DNA of 64,000 nucleotides from Rhizobium sophorae (GCF_013087515.1 NZ_JABFCN010000021.1:62001-126000), one strand, 5' to 3'; positions 1-9,004 are shown, numbered from the stretch's first letter. Program-made: numbers and translations. The notes: generated by a model not told the origin, from the sequence alone.

Positions 1-179
1 ATACCTCCCCGGCCGACACCAAGATCGCCGCCGATCTCGTCAAGGGCAGCAAGTTCTGGACGATGGAGAAGCTCGGACATTTCCCGGTCACTGAAGACTA
101 CACCGAGTTCAGAAAATACCTGCTGCCGATCCTCGAGGAAATCCAGCAGGCATCCGCAACCAGGGCGAAGGTCGCCTGA
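1..179 (+). CDS. Alpha/beta hydrolase, C-terminal fragment (cut by window edge)
   Basis: An open frame runs into the window from the left and stops at TGA 177-179. It encodes the last 58 residues of a protein. The segment LGHFPVTEDYTEFRKYL has the form of the catalytic-histidine region near the C terminus of alpha/beta hydrolases. It resembles the GLGHFPMCEHPNFFRSYL end of the hydrolase encoded at 41553-42785, so the two may be paralogs. The ABC binding-protein gene starts 25 bases downstream on the same strand, which suggests one operon. The nucleophile and start lie outside the window, so the substrate cannot be judged. Confidence 0.7.
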   Translation, partial: TSPADTKIAADLVKGSKFWTMEKLGHFPVTEDYTEFRKYLLPILEEIQQASATRAKVA

Positions 180-204
180 AACAATCTCTTGGGAGGAGCA
201 TCCA

Positions 205-1371
205 ATGAGACGGAGTTTAACCGGAACCATGGGGGCGCTGATCGCGGTCAGCGCCCTGACGACCACTGCTTGGGCTGACGGCGTCGACCAGCTCCCCCCC
301 AACGAGAAGAAAATCTACGAGGTCGTCGACCCGCAGGTTCCGCTCGGAGCGAGCGCCTATAAGGACTTCAAGCCAAAGAAAGGACCGCCGTGGAAGATCG
401 GCTACGCCAGTAGCTATGCCGGCAACACGTGGCGCGCAGCCGCCCTCGATGCCGTCATGAATGACCTCTTGCCGCGCTCCAAGGAAGCGGGGCTTGTATC
501 TGAAGTCGTGGTCACTCAGTCCGACCTCAAGGACGCCGTCCAGATTCAGCAGATGCGCCAGATGGTTGATGATGGGGTCGATGCCATCATCATCTGCTGC
601 TCGAACGTCACCGCCCTCAACCAGACGATCGAGTACGCCTATAAGGCAGGCGTTCCTGTTTTCTCGTTTTCGGGATACGTGACGTCGCCTTACGCGATCA
701 ACGGCGCTGCCAATCACGCGCAGGGCGGCGGCGAGATGGCGACCTGGCTCGCAGACAAGATCGGCAAGAAAGGCAACGTGCTTCTCGTGTCGGGCATCCC
801 TGGCTTCGCCTCATCCGACAGCTTCGACAAGGCCGCCAAAGAAGCGCTGGCAAAGTATCCCGACATCAAGATTGTCGGCGAAGTGGCTGGCAAGTGGACC
901 GACCAGGTAGCACAGGTCGAGGTGCAGAAATTTCTGGCGACGAACCCCATTCAGATTGACGGTATTCTGACACAGGGCGCGCAGGAGAACGGCGTGTTGA
1001 ATGCCATGCTCCAGTCGGGTCGTGACATGGTGCCCATTACGCTGGGCGGCGAGGCTTCGGCGGCATGTTACTGGCGCCAGAATCCAGAATGGGTCGATGC
1101 TGGCTTCCATATCTGGCCGCCGCGCCGCGAGATGCAGCAGATGTGGGAGATCATGCTTCGCACGCTCGAAGGGCAGGGGCCGAAGGTACAGTCCTTCCTG
1201 CGCCCTGTCCTGCCGTTCACCATCGATGACGTTCGCGCTTCGATCCCCGAGGATTGCGATGTGAACTCGACGGATTTCGTCGAACCGAAGGCGGACGGAT
1301 GGTTCCCAAGTGCGATTGCCGACCAGTACTTCGAGCGTCCTGCCGATCCCTGGAAGCCGGTAGCCAAGTAA
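205..1371 (+). CDS. Sugar-type ABC transporter substrate-binding protein (copy 1)
   Basis: Periplasmic binding protein of the ribose/galactose type (COG1879-like), 388 residues. Residues 1-24 form a Sec signal peptide ending TTTAWA before DG. The mature part has the two-lobe fold signature, including KIGYASSYAGNTWRA near the start and VDDGVDAIIICCSNV. GGGAGGAG lies 7 bases before the ATG and supports this start. It is followed on the same strand by an ATPase and two permeases, so it should deliver ligand to that transporter. Two close paralogs occur here: 20726-21895 and 36805-37974. All share the unusual paired cysteines (IICCSN) and a C-terminal tail rich in Trp and Pro. The ligand is unknown; the 'sugar' label rests on family only. 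Confidence 0.9.
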   Translation: MRRSLTGTMGALIAVSALTTTAWADGVDQLPPNEKKIYEVVDPQVPLGASAYKDFKPKKGPPWKIGYASSYAGNTWRAAALDAVMNDLLPRSKEAGLVSEVVVTQSDLKDAVQIQQMRQMVDDGVDAIIICCSNVTALNQTIEYAYKAGVPVFSFSGYVTSPYAINGAANHAQGGGEMATWLADKIGKKGNVLLVSGIPGFASSDSFDKAAKEALAKYPDIKIVGEVAGKWTDQVAQVEVQKFLATNPIQIDGILTQGAQENGVLNAMLQSGRDMVPITLGGEASAACYWRQNPEWVDAGFHIWPPRREMQQMWEIMLRTLEGQGPKVQSFLRPVLPFTIDDVRASIPEDCDVNSTDFVEPKADGWFPSAIADQYFERPADPWKPVAK

Positions 1372-1380
1372 GCCGGATCC

Positions 1381-1403
1381 GCCCGGTGGCTTAACTGCCG
1401 GGC
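1381..1403 (+). terminator. Hairpin between binding-protein and ATPase genes
   Basis: GCCCGG (1381-1386) pairs with CCGGGC (1398-1403), and wobble pairs extend the stem to about nine pairs. No T-run follows. Hairpins in this position often protect the binding-protein mRNA or partly stop transcription, giving more binding protein than transporter. Similar hairpins follow the binding-protein genes at 9040 and 36805. Confidence 0.45.
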
Positions 1404-1460
1404 GACCGTTGGAAGATCGTAAAAGCCGCCTTGGCGGACGTTGCGGGTGGGAGGTCTGCG

Positions 1461-3014
1461 ATGGGCAGCGAGATAACAGTCAGAATGGTAGATGTCGCCA
1501 AGGCGTTCGGGGAGACGAAGGCACTCAAGAAGTGCGACTTCGAGGCCCGCGCCGGGGAGGTGCACGCCATCGTTGGCGAAAACGGCAGCGGCAAGAGCAC
1601 GATGGCCAAGATCATGTCGGGCGTTTTGCACCCGGACGCAGGCAAGGTCACGATCCTGGGTGAAAAGGTTGCCTCGCCCGTCGACGCCAAGCGGGCCGGC
1701 CTGACCACCATCTTCCAAGAAGTCCTGGTTGCTGACGAGGCTAGCGTATTCGAGAACCTCTATGTCGGTCGTGACGGTGTCTTTCGTTCGCAGTCGACCG
1801 GCGATCGGCGGAGCGAAGCAGCTGAAATCCTGGCGCGGCTCGTTGGAAAATCCGTAGACCTCGATCAACTGGCAGGCAGCCTGCCGCTCAGCATCAAACA
1901 GTGGATCGTCATCGCACGGGCTATTCTTCGCAGGCCGCAGGTGCTGATCCTCGACGAATCTTCGGCCGCGCTCGACCTCGACTCGACCCTCCGGCTCCAC
2001 GCGGAAATCGACCGCCTTCGTGCCGAGGGCGCGACGATCCTCATCGTAACCCACCGGATCGCGGAACTCGTGCGTATCGCCGACCGTGCGACGATCCTGC
2101 GTGATGGGATAACTGTCGGTACGCTCGGAAAGGATGAGATTACCGAGGAAAACCTGCTGTCCATGATGACGCCGGCAGATCGGCGCGCCAGCGATGCGAC
2201 AGAATACGCCTCCCGAAAGAAGGCGCTATCGGCCCCTCTCATACTAACCGCGACGGGTCTCGCCGCGCACAGGTCGGCGCGCCTATTCGATTTCGACCTT
2301 CCCAAGGGGAGCATCGTCGGCGTAGCCGGGCTTGATGGGCAGGGGCAGGACGCTTTTATCCGCGTCTTGGCCGGCATCATCCAGCCGTTCGGTGGCGAGG
2401 TGAAGGTCCGCTCGGTTGATACGGACAAGATGATCGCGCTGCAATCGCTCGACGATGCGGCGAAGCTCGGTGTTTCCTACGTCTCCGGGGATCGCAAGCG
2501 CGAGGGTATCTTCCCGCAACAAAGCATCTTCGAAAACCTCGCCATCGGTGTCTACAGGAAGACGCTCGGACCCCTGGGCGTGATCCGCAAGCCCACGCTG
2601 AAATCCATGTTTAAGCGCGAAGTGGATCGTCTGCGCATCAAGATCGGCAGCCCGTCGAACAGGATCACCTCACTGTCGGGCGGCAACCAGCAGAAGGTGC
2701 TTATCGGGCGCGCCTTCGCAAACGATCCCCAAGTCATCCTCCTGAATGACCCCGCGCGCGGTGTCGATCTCGGCACTAAGCGTGACCTCTACCGGGAGTT
2801 ACGTCTGTTCGCTGAAAAAGGCGGCAGTGTCATCTACGTCTCGAGTGAGATCGAGGAGTTCATCGGGTTTGCCGATCGCGTCGACGTGTTCTTCGGGGGA
2901 ACGTTGTTTCGATCCCTGACCGGCGAGGAAATCGCCGAGGCACCAATCCTCGCCGCTATGTTCGGGAAAGCCCGGGACGCTTCCGTTGATTTCGATCTGG
3001 AAAGGACCGCATGA
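1461..3014 (+). CDS. Sugar-type ABC transporter ATP-binding protein, fused double NBD (copy 1)
   Basis: Cytoplasmic ATPase of the RbsA/MglA type with two nucleotide-binding halves, 517 residues. The first half has Walker A GENGSGKST (residues 39-47) and Walker B VLILDES, but its signature region reads LPLSIKQW instead of a normal LSGGQ. The second half lacks a P-loop Lys (GLDGQGQD), keeps SGGNQQKV, and has LLNDPARGVD where LLDEPTRGVD is usual. The frame is open back to TTG 1431, but ATG 1461 has GGGTGGGAGG just upstream and is preferred. It overlaps the next gene by ATGA. A paralog with the same deviations lies at 33012-34571. Confidence 0.9.
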   Translation: MGSEITVRMVDVAKAFGETKALKKCDFEARAGEVHAIVGENGSGKSTMAKIMSGVLHPDAGKVTILGEKVASPVDAKRAGLTTIFQEVLVADEASVFENLYVGRDGVFRSQSTGDRRSEAAEILARLVGKSVDLDQLAGSLPLSIKQWIVIARAILRRPQVLILDESSAALDLDSTLRLHAEIDRLRAEGATILIVTHRIAELVRIADRATILRDGITVGTLGKDEITEENLLSMMTPADRRASDATEYASRKKALSAPLILTATGLAAHRSARLFDFDLPKGSIVGVAGLDGQGQDAFIRVLAGIIQPFGGEVKVRSVDTDKMIALQSLDDAAKLGVSYVSGDRKREGIFPQQSIFENLAIGVYRKTLGPLGVIRKPTLKSMFKREVDRLRIKIGSPSNRITSLSGGNQQKVLIGRAFANDPQVILLNDPARGVDLGTKRDLYRELRLFAEKGGSVIYVSSEIEEFIGFADRVDVFFGGTLFRSLTGEEIAEAPILAAMFGKARDASVDFDLERTA

Positions 3015-3985
3015 TGTCCGTAACCGCTTTCCGTCAAGTCACGCAGGACCGCTCGTTGTTCGTTCCGGCCGGGCTTTTCCTCGTCCTCCTTTGCGCTGTC
3101 GCCTTCCGGGGCCAGGGTCTGTTCACGAACAATGGTCTGGCCGGAGCCATTCTGGTTGCAACGCCGCTGATCCTGACCACGCTCGCGATAACACCGATCG
3201 TCATGGCGGGCCGCGGAGCGGTGGACCTTTCCGTGGGCCCGCTCATGGGCTTCGTCAACGTCACGCTCATTACGTGGCTGGTCGGCAACGGCATCACGCA
3301 CCCGTTGGCCATCATTGCCTGGGCGGTGGGATTGGGAGCAGCGTTCCAGCTGGTGCAAGCACTTGTGATCATCTATGTGCGCGTCGCGCCCATCATCGTC
3401 ACGCTCTCCGGTTTCCTCGTTCTGTCGGGCGTCAACCTGATGGTCATGTCGCGTCCCGGCGGTGTCGCTCCAGACTGGATGCTAAGCTGGGGCGCGGGAA
3501 CGAGCATATTTTCGCCTGTCCTGTTGCTTCTGCTCGGCGCTTTCGCAATCTGGGGCGTCCTGAGGGGCACGATGTTTTACCGCAACCTGCGGATGACAGG
3601 CGCTGACGAGCGGATGGCCTATACCAGCGGTGTGCAGGTCGACGTCGTGCGCATCATCGCCCATACGGTCGGCGGCGTTTTTGCCGGGCTGGCCGCATTG
3701 AGCTACACCGCGCTGATCTCATCCGGCGACCCGACCCAGGGCAGCACCTACACGCTGCAAGCGGTGACGGCGCTGGTCCTTGGCGGAGCTAGTCTCTCCG
3801 GGGGCCGCGGCGGTGCGCTCGGCTCGACGCTCGGCGCGATCAACATGTTCCTCATCTCGTATCTTCTGTCCACTTTCAACTTCGGGACGGTTTCCGGCTT
3901 CGTCACGCAAATGGCCTTTGGCCTGATCCTCGTTGGGTCACTTCTCGTGAACGTCTTCGTCATCAGCCGCCGCACTGTCGCGTGA
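3011..3985 (+). CDS. Sugar-type ABC transporter permease (copy 1, first)
   Basis: Inner-membrane permease of the RbsC/BPD_transp_2 family, 324 residues, with about eight to ten hydrophobic segments. The family motif region near the end reads ALVLGGASLSGGRGGALGSTLGA, the usual GG-rich cytoplasmic loop. It starts at ATG 3011, overlapping the ATPase stop by four bases, which indicates translational coupling. It probably forms a heterodimer with the product of the next gene. Its close paralog is at 32044-33012. Confidence 0.9.
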   Translation: MMSVTAFRQVTQDRSLFVPAGLFLVLLCAVAFRGQGLFTNNGLAGAILVATPLILTTLAITPIVMAGRGAVDLSVGPLMGFVNVTLITWLVGNGITHPLAIIAWAVGLGAAFQLVQALVIIYVRVAPIIVTLSGFLVLSGVNLMVMSRPGGVAPDWMLSWGAGTSIFSPVLLLLLGAFAIWGVLRGTMFYRNLRMTGADERMAYTSGVQVDVVRIIAHTVGGVFAGLAALSYTALISSGDPTQGSTYTLQAVTALVLGGASLSGGRGGALGSTLGAINMFLISYLLSTFNFGTVSGFVTQMAFGLILVGSLLVNVFVISRRTVA

Positions 3986-3996
3986 GGAGTAAGGAA

Positions 3997-5016
3997 ATGA
4001 TCTCCACTGTCTTGAACACAGAAATCGGCGCGACCCGTGGCGCCAGCCCTTTGCGCAAGCACAAGAGTATTTCGATCGGCTTCTGTCTCCTTGCGTGTCT
4101 GCTCATTCTTGGAGCCCTGCTCGTGCCGGGCTTCGTGTCGCCGCAGAACGCGCGATCGATCCTCCTTCTCGCCGCCTTCCTTGGGCTGGCGTCTGTTGGG
4201 CAGACGCTCTGCGCGCTCGTTGGAGCGCTGGATCTTTCCATCCCATACATCATCGGTGGCGCCAATATCCTGCTTCCAAGCCTCATGGTGGCGGGTCTTC
4301 CCGCCCCCGTCGCCATGATCGTCGTGCTTCTCCTTGGCATTTTGGTCGGGGCTTGCAACGGCGCCCTCAGCTTCCGGCTGCAGGGTCAGGCGCTGATCAT
4401 GTCGCTCGGTCTTGGTTTTGCCGCCGTCGGGGCGGTCCAGATCTACACCTCGCTCGGATCGCAGTTCGGCGGTACCGTCTTTGCGCCCGTCCCCGGATGG
4501 CTTCGCAACCTTTCGGCGTTCAATGGCAGGTTCTTCGGTCTGCCGTTTCCACCGGTTATCGTCATATGGGCTTTCATCGCCGTCGCTCTGGGCTGGATAA
4601 TGCACAACACCTGGTTTGGCCGGAGCCTCTATGCTGTTGGCGGGAGCCGCACGGCCGCCGCCCGCCTCGGAATCTCGGAATTCAAGATCTGGACAGTGAT
4701 TCACAGCGTCAGCGGGGCGATGTCGGCACTCACCGGAATGCTGCTCCTCGGTTTCTCCGGCGGCGGTTTTGTCGGGGTCGGTGATCCCTATCTGTTCACC
4801 ACCGTGGCGGCGGTCGTTATCGGCGGAACGTCTCTTCTAGGCGGTGCCGGCGGGTATGGAGCGACGGTCCTCGGCGTCCTCGTCCTTACTGTCCTGACCT
4901 CGCTTCTCGTCGGCCTGGGGCTCAGTTTCCCGGCACAACAGGCCGTCGTAGGGCTGCTGATCGTCCCCATGGTCGCGATCTACGCCCGCTCACCACACAT
5001 CCGTAATCAGATTTGA
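3997..5016 (+). CDS. Sugar-type ABC transporter permease (copy 1, second)
   Basis: Second RbsC-type permease, 339 residues, with multiple membrane segments and the loop VVIGGTSLLGGAGGYGATVLG near the C terminus. The frame reaches back to GTG 3982, which overlaps the previous stop, but ATG 3997 is preceded by GAGGAGTAAGGAA and is the better start. Two different permease subunits with one fused ATPase match the YtfQRT-YjfF style of transporter. The paralog is 31015-32031; the two share long near-identical stretches such as ARSILLLAAFLGLAS. Confidence 0.9.
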   Translation: MISTVLNTEIGATRGASPLRKHKSISIGFCLLACLLILGALLVPGFVSPQNARSILLLAAFLGLASVGQTLCALVGALDLSIPYIIGGANILLPSLMVAGLPAPVAMIVVLLLGILVGACNGALSFRLQGQALIMSLGLGFAAVGAVQIYTSLGSQFGGTVFAPVPGWLRNLSAFNGRFFGLPFPPVIVIWAFIAVALGWIMHNTWFGRSLYAVGGSRTAAARLGISEFKIWTVIHSVSGAMSALTGMLLLGFSGGGFVGVGDPYLFTTVAAVVIGGTSLLGGAGGYGATVLGVLVLTVLTSLLVGLGLSFPAQQAVVGLLIVPMVAIYARSPHIRNQI

Positions 5017-5039
5017 ACGTTGCATCGAAAGGAATACCA

Positions 5040-6527
5040 ATGGCTATCTCCACCGCTCTACTGGATCGCCTGAAAGACCCCTCCCTGGTACGCGAGGAAA
5101 TGCTGGTAGGAGGCGACTGGCGAAAAGAGGGCGCGAGCGGCAAGACGATCCAGGTCCACAATCCCTCGACCGGGGACGTGATTGCGAGCCTCCCGAGCGC
5201 AGGACTCCAGGACGTCCGCGAAGCCATCGACGTCGCCAAACTCGCCCAGAAAAAGTGGGCCGCACGATCGGGCAAGGAACGTGCCGGCGTCATGCGGAAG
5301 TTCTTCGACCTCGTCACGGCCAACACCGAGGACCTCGCGATCATCCTGACGTCCGAGATGGGCAAGCCTCTAGCCGAGGCACGCGGAGAGGTCGCCTACG
5401 GCGCTTCCTACATTGAATGGTTCGGGGAAGAAGCCAAGCGCGTTTACGGCGACACCATTCCGGGGCATCAGGCCGACAAGCGCCTGATAGTCATCAAACA
5501 GCCCGTCGGCGTGGTGGCGGCCATCGCGCCCTGGAACTTTCCTTCCGCCATGGTCTGCCGCAAGATCGCCCCGGCGCTGGCATCCGGCTGCGCCATCATC
5601 TTCAAGCCGGCCGCCGAAACCCCATTGTCGGCCCTTGCTCTTGCCATACTCGCTGAGCGCGCGGGAATACCCGGCGGCCTGTTCAGCGTCCTGCCGACAG
5701 ACAACGCCCGGATGTTCGGTGAAGAAGTCTGCTCGAACCCCGTCGTCAAGAAGCTGACCTTCACAGGGTCTACCGAGGTCGGCCGCATCCTGATGGCGCA
5801 GGGCGCACAAAAGATCATGAAGCTCAGCCTCGAACTCGGCGGCAACGCTCCCTTCATCGTCTTCGACGATGCCGACCTCGACGAGGCCGTGGAAGGAGCG
5901 ATGCTGTCCAAGTTCCGCAATGCCGGCCAGACCTGCGTTTGCGCCAACCGTCTCTACGTCCAGAGCGGGGTCTACGACCGCTTCATAGAGAAACTCGCGG
6001 CGCGGGTTTCCGCGCTCAAGGTCCTTGACGGGTTCGAGGATGGAGCCACCATCGGTCCGCTGATCAACGACGATGCGGTGGCGAAGCTCTATAGTCACAT
6101 CGATGACGCGGTCGGTAAGGGTGCGAAGATCGTTGTGGGCGGCGCAAGGGACGAGCGTGGTGGCACCTTCGTCCAGCCGACGCTTCTCTCGGAAGCCACG
6201 AAGGAAATGAAGGTCGCACGAGAGGAGACCTTTGCGCCGCTCGCTCCTGTCTTCAGGTTCAAAACGACGGAAGAGGTCATTGAACTGGCCAACGACACAG
6301 AGTTCGGTCTCGCCGCCTACTTCTACGCCAACGACCTTCGAAACGTCTGGAAGGTTACGGAGGCCCTGGAGTACGGGATGGTCGGCGTCAACACGGGCCT
6401 GATCTCCACGGAGGTTGCACCGTTCGGCGGCGTCAAGCAGTCGGGGTTCGGCCGCGAGGGCTCGAAATACGGCATGGATGACTTCCTTTCCATGAAATAC
6501 GTCTGCATGGGCGGCATACAGTCATAG
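5040..6527 (+). CDS. NAD(P)-dependent aldehyde dehydrogenase, succinate-semialdehyde dehydrogenase-like
   Basis: Cytoplasmic ALDH-superfamily enzyme, 495 residues, oxidising an aldehyde to an acid. The cofactor motif FTGSTEVG, catalytic Glu265 in LELGGNAP and nucleophile Cys299 in GQTCVCANR are present. The C terminus (FGGVKQSGFGREGSKYG) is typical of the GabD/SSADH group. The frame is open back to TTG 5013, but ATG 5040 has AAAGGA seven bases upstream. It follows the ABC transporter genes closely and probably belongs to their operon, acting on an aldehyde made from the imported compound. GabD is the nearest family label; the true substrate is not shown. Confidence 0.88.
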   Translation: MAISTALLDRLKDPSLVREEMLVGGDWRKEGASGKTIQVHNPSTGDVIASLPSAGLQDVREAIDVAKLAQKKWAARSGKERAGVMRKFFDLVTANTEDLAIILTSEMGKPLAEARGEVAYGASYIEWFGEEAKRVYGDTIPGHQADKRLIVIKQPVGVVAAIAPWNFPSAMVCRKIAPALASGCAIIFKPAAETPLSALALAILAERAGIPGGLFSVLPTDNARMFGEEVCSNPVVKKLTFTGSTEVGRILMAQGAQKIMKLSLELGGNAPFIVFDDADLDEAVEGAMLSKFRNAGQTCVCANRLYVQSGVYDRFIEKLAARVSALKVLDGFEDGATIGPLINDDAVAKLYSHIDDAVGKGAKIVVGGARDERGGTFVQPTLLSEATKEMKVAREETFAPLAPVFRFKTTEEVIELANDTEFGLAAYFYANDLRNVWKVTEALEYGMVGVNTGLISTEVAPFGGVKQSGFGREGSKYGMDDFLSMKYVCMGGIQS

Positions 6528-6534
6528 TCCAACG

Positions 6535-6566
6535 GCTGGTGGTGGGTCTTAAGGCTCGCCACCAGC
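6535..6566 (+). terminator. Strong hairpin after the aldehyde dehydrogenase gene
   Basis: GCTGGTGG (6535-6542) pairs with CCACCAGC (6559-6566). Wobble and GC pairs extend the stem to twelve base pairs around the loop TCTTAAGG. It begins eight bases after the stop codon. There is no clear T-run, so it may be a weak terminator or an mRNA-end stabiliser. Confidence 0.6.
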
Positions 6567-7266
6567 AAGGTTTGAGCTCGTCACGGAAGCCCGATGACAC
6601 ATTCTGCAGAAGGCGGGGAGAGTCTTGGTCAAGACCGCGCCGACAGCCTTCAAAACGAGGCGGCCGACCGCGAGCAGGACCCGGCCGATCACGCTGCCCA
6701 GGCGAACGTCGAGGGCAGAACGGCAATGGAACGTCGGAACGTGCGGAGAGAGGCAGGGGCGAGACTCGCCTTTGTCGTGGGTCTGTCTGCTTAAGGCTTC
6801 CGTTGGCCCAACGCCTGATGACCCATCTCGAAAGTTTCGTTGGTATTTTTCGACGGGACGGAGAAAGCGCGCCACTGGCCACTCGCTGGCAAGATCATCG
6901 CCGATTGTCTGGCATTTTGCTGGTGGCACGTCGACGCAAGGCGCACGTGTCGGGGGACGCTCGGCCTGCCGGCCCGAGTGCTCTTATGGCCCAAGGGCAG
7001 CATCAGTTGAATGACGTGCGGTCGTCAACTGCCGCAAGGCCTTGATGAGGGGGTCACGGATCGCCGAGAAATTGCGCCGTCGCAGACTAATATTTTGACC
7101 TGGAAGAGCCCACTACCGTTACCGCGACCTGGTCGCGTTGCAATGATGAAACGGGGTTGCGCCTCACACCTGCGTTCCAGAGTGTCCGGGCGAGACCGTG
7201 ACGACCACGGCCCCGCCGGACGTTGCCTTGGGAGGCTGACTTCTGGACAATGTTCGTGACGAGAGC
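6567..7266. other. 700-base stretch without a recognisable gene
   Basis: Several overlapping short frames occur here, but none matches a family I recognise. Only the small frame at 6594-6794 has a plausible ribosome binding site. No repeat or mobile-element end was seen. It separates the plus-strand transporter operon from the convergent alcohol dehydrogenase gene. Confidence 0.5.
6594..6794 (+). CDS. Possible small protein, 66 residues
   Basis: This short frame starts at ATG 6594 after ACGGAAG. The product is very polar, rich in Asp, Glu, Ala and Arg, with no membrane segment. The stretch DHAAQANVEGRTAM loosely resembles DDAARASVEGQTNAI in the small frame at 16587-16772, so both may be members of one unrecognised small-protein group. 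Overlapping frames on both strands make this uncertain, and it may be non-coding. Confidence 0.22.
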   Translation: MTHSAEGGESLGQDRADSLQNEAADREQDPADHAAQANVEGRTAMERRNVRREAGARLAFVVGLSA

Positions 7267-8373
7267 TTAGTGCTTCATGCGCAGGATTGGCTTGATGACC
7301 TTGCCGCTCTCGGAATCGGCCATTGCCTCGTTGATCTGGTTGAGATCGTAGAACTGGACGAGCTTGTCGAACGGGAACCGTCCCTGCTGCCAGTATTCGA
7401 TGAGCTCGGGTATGAATTTGGAGGGAATGCTCTGGCCTTCGACCACACCGACGAGCGTACGGCCGAACAGAAAGTTGCCGATATCGACGATCCCTTCCGT
7501 TCCGAGCGCGGACGATCCGACCAGTCCACAGGTTCCTGGGGTGCCGAGGCAATCGACCGCCTGGCGAAACACCTTCGGCGAGCTCGTGCATTCGAGACTG
7601 AAGTCTGCGCCTTCGGGAATGATTTCCCTGATCGCCTTGACGCTATCCCTATTGCGGGCGTTTATGATGTGGGTTGCACCCAGTTCAATCGCCAGTTCGA
7701 GACGTTCATCGTTAAGGTCGATCACGATAATGGTCGAGCATCCGGCAATCTTCGCCGCCATGACGGCTGCCATGCCGACCGCACCCGCGCCGAACACTGC
7801 AATGGAAGATCCCGGTTGGGGCTTGAGGCAGTTGAGAACCGCTCCGGCGCCAGTTTGCAGCCCGCAGCCCAGCGGTCCCATGAGTTCGAGGGGAACATCT
7901 TTGGAAACCCTGACCGCATTGCGCTCGCTGGCGATGGCATAGGTGGCGAAAGAAGACTGCTCGAAGAAGCACCCGCTGATCTGGGTACCGTGTGAATCAT
8001 GTAGCGGGCAACTGCCATCCGGCCGGGTGCCACGGAAATTTCTGCCGAAAAAGTCTTCACAATAATAAGGCGTGCCTCCCCGGCACTTCTCGCATTTCCC
8101 GCAATATGCGTAGCTTAGAGCCACGTGGTCGCCGGGCGAAAGCTCTTTTACATCGGCCCCGACCACTTCCACGACGCCGGAGCCTTCATGGCCGAGAACC
8201 ACGGGCTGCGGTACGTCATATCCTTGGTCGCGAACAACCATGTCGGTGTGGCAGACACCGCTCGCCACGATCCGGACGAGGATTTCGTCGGGGCGAGGTT
8301 GATCGATACCGATGCACTCCAGAACAAGAGGCTTTGCCTTTTCGCGCGAAATTGCAGCGTATGCTTCTTTCAT
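7267..8373 (-). CDS. Zn-dependent alcohol dehydrogenase, aryl-alcohol type (1)
   Basis: Cytoplasmic medium-chain dehydrogenase, 368 residues, that should interconvert a primary alcohol and an aldehyde with NAD. The catalytic zinc motif is ASGVCHTD, with GHEGSGVVE. The structural zinc site is CGKCEKCRGGTPYYC. The Rossmann motif is GAGAVGMAAV. Sequence style fits the benzyl or aryl-alcohol dehydrogenase branch (XylB-like). It is closely similar to the product of 13729-14880. Its promoter region holds an operator-like site at 8427-8443, 54 bases before the start, so the GntR regulator encoded at 42895-43593 may control it. Confidence 0.88.
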   Translation of the reverse strand: MKEAYAAISREKAKPLVLECIGIDQPRPDEILVRIVASGVCHTDMVVRDQGYDVPQPVVLGHEGSGVVEVVGADVKELSPGDHVALSYAYCGKCEKCRGGTPYYCEDFFGRNFRGTRPDGSCPLHDSHGTQISGCFFEQSSFATYAIASERNAVRVSKDVPLELMGPLGCGLQTGAGAVLNCLKPQPGSSIAVFGAGAVGMAAVMAAKIAGCSTIIVIDLNDERLELAIELGATHIINARNRDSVKAIREIIPEGADFSLECTSSPKVFRQAVDCLGTPGTCGLVGSSALGTEGIVDIGNFLFGRTLVGVVEGQSIPSKFIPELIEYWQQGRFPFDKLVQFYDLNQINEAMADSESGKVIKPILRMKH

Positions 8374-8426
8374 AAAATGACTCCATCAGTGCGCGCTCGG
8401 CCGGTAGGTGACACTTGTAGGCGTTC

Positions 8427-8443
8427 GCAGACAATCAGTCAAT
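8427..8443 (-). promoter_or_regulatory. Operator-like site before the alcohol dehydrogenase gene
   Basis: Read on the minus strand, this is ATTGACTGATTGTCTGC, one base different from the shared element TTGACAGATTGTCTGC. It continues to TTGTCTGCGAA. It lies 54 bases upstream of the start at 8373. Confidence 0.6.
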
Positions 8444-8599
8444 TATCTTCAGTGAACCAAAATGGTCGCTGAGGCCATCCCAGCCCGCTACACGGACATG
8501 TAAAGAGAAAAATCGATGTAATATCAATTGCTTCCTCAGGGTATTCGGCCGATCTAGATCTTGGTCCGAATTGTTGGCTGTCTTAAAACTGGAATTCGC

Positions 8600-8615
8600 T
8601 TGACAGATTGACTGA
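8600..8615 (+). promoter_or_regulatory. Operator-like site in the divergent intergenic region
   Basis: TTGACAGATTGACTGA matches the shared element with one mismatch, but it lacks the downstream half. It lies between the divergent alcohol dehydrogenase and ABC transporter genes. Confidence 0.45.
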
Positions 8616-8639
8616 TTCAGAAGTGGCATTCATCGAACG

Positions 8640-8838
8640 CGCCGGCTGACGGTGGTGCCCGTATTTCCTGCCTCGCGGCCTCGCTTTCCGGGTGATGGTA
8701 GCGATTATGGCTCCCAACTTCCTTTTTATGAACCTCGCCGGCGAGGCGCGGTCTCCTCTGGTTCCTGTTGGCGTGCTCGTGGGTGAGGTGACGGGCGGCT
8801 GCTTTGTCTTATTGCTATATCGAACCAAGCAGCAATAA
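8640..8838 (+). pseudogene. Remnant of a FecCD-type iron transporter permease C terminus
   Basis: In one frame ending at TAA 8836-8838 the sequence reads VPVGVLVGEVTGGCFVLLLY, followed by RTKQQ. FecCD-family permeases end with a similar ELPVGVLTALIGGPFFLWLL-type segment. Upstream the similarity fades and no start or full domain remains, so this is at best a decayed tail of such a gene. It sits between two operator sites, as if regulatory DNA and gene debris were joined by rearrangement. The identification rests on a short segment only. Confidence 0.35.
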
Positions 8839-8904
8839 AAGAATAAAAAAATCAGTATGATAACACAGAAGACACGTCAAAAAGCTGAAATTCAATATAG
8901 TTTA

Positions 8905-8920
8905 TTGACAGATTGTCTGC
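8905..8920 (+). promoter_or_regulatory. Operator before the second ABC transporter operon
   Basis: TTGACAGATTGTCTGC is an exact copy of the shared element; it is followed by TTATTC. It lies 119 bases before the binding-protein start at 9040, with an AT-rich stretch around it. Confidence 0.7.
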
Positions 8921-8988
8921 TTATTCATAATGATGCGATCTGCCGTTTGTGGGGAGAATTCAGCGATGTCTGGAGGATAGCGGCGCTC

Positions 8989-9004
8989 CAGATCGCAGAC
9001 AAAA
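8989..9004 (-). promoter_or_regulatory. Second, weaker operator copy close to the gene
   Basis: On the minus strand this reads TTTTGTCTGCGATCTG. It keeps the TTGTCTGCGA core and part of the downstream arm, but not the TTGACAGA arm. It ends 35 bases before the start at 9040. Confidence 0.4.

Noticed and set aside
1068..2054. Minus-strand open frame (328 residues) opposite the binding-protein and ATPase genes
   Set aside because: Antisense to conserved coding sequence, no recognisable domain.
3748..4704. Minus-strand open frame (318 residues) opposite the permease genes
   Set aside because: Its product is a low-complexity charged sequence opposite two conserved permease genes.
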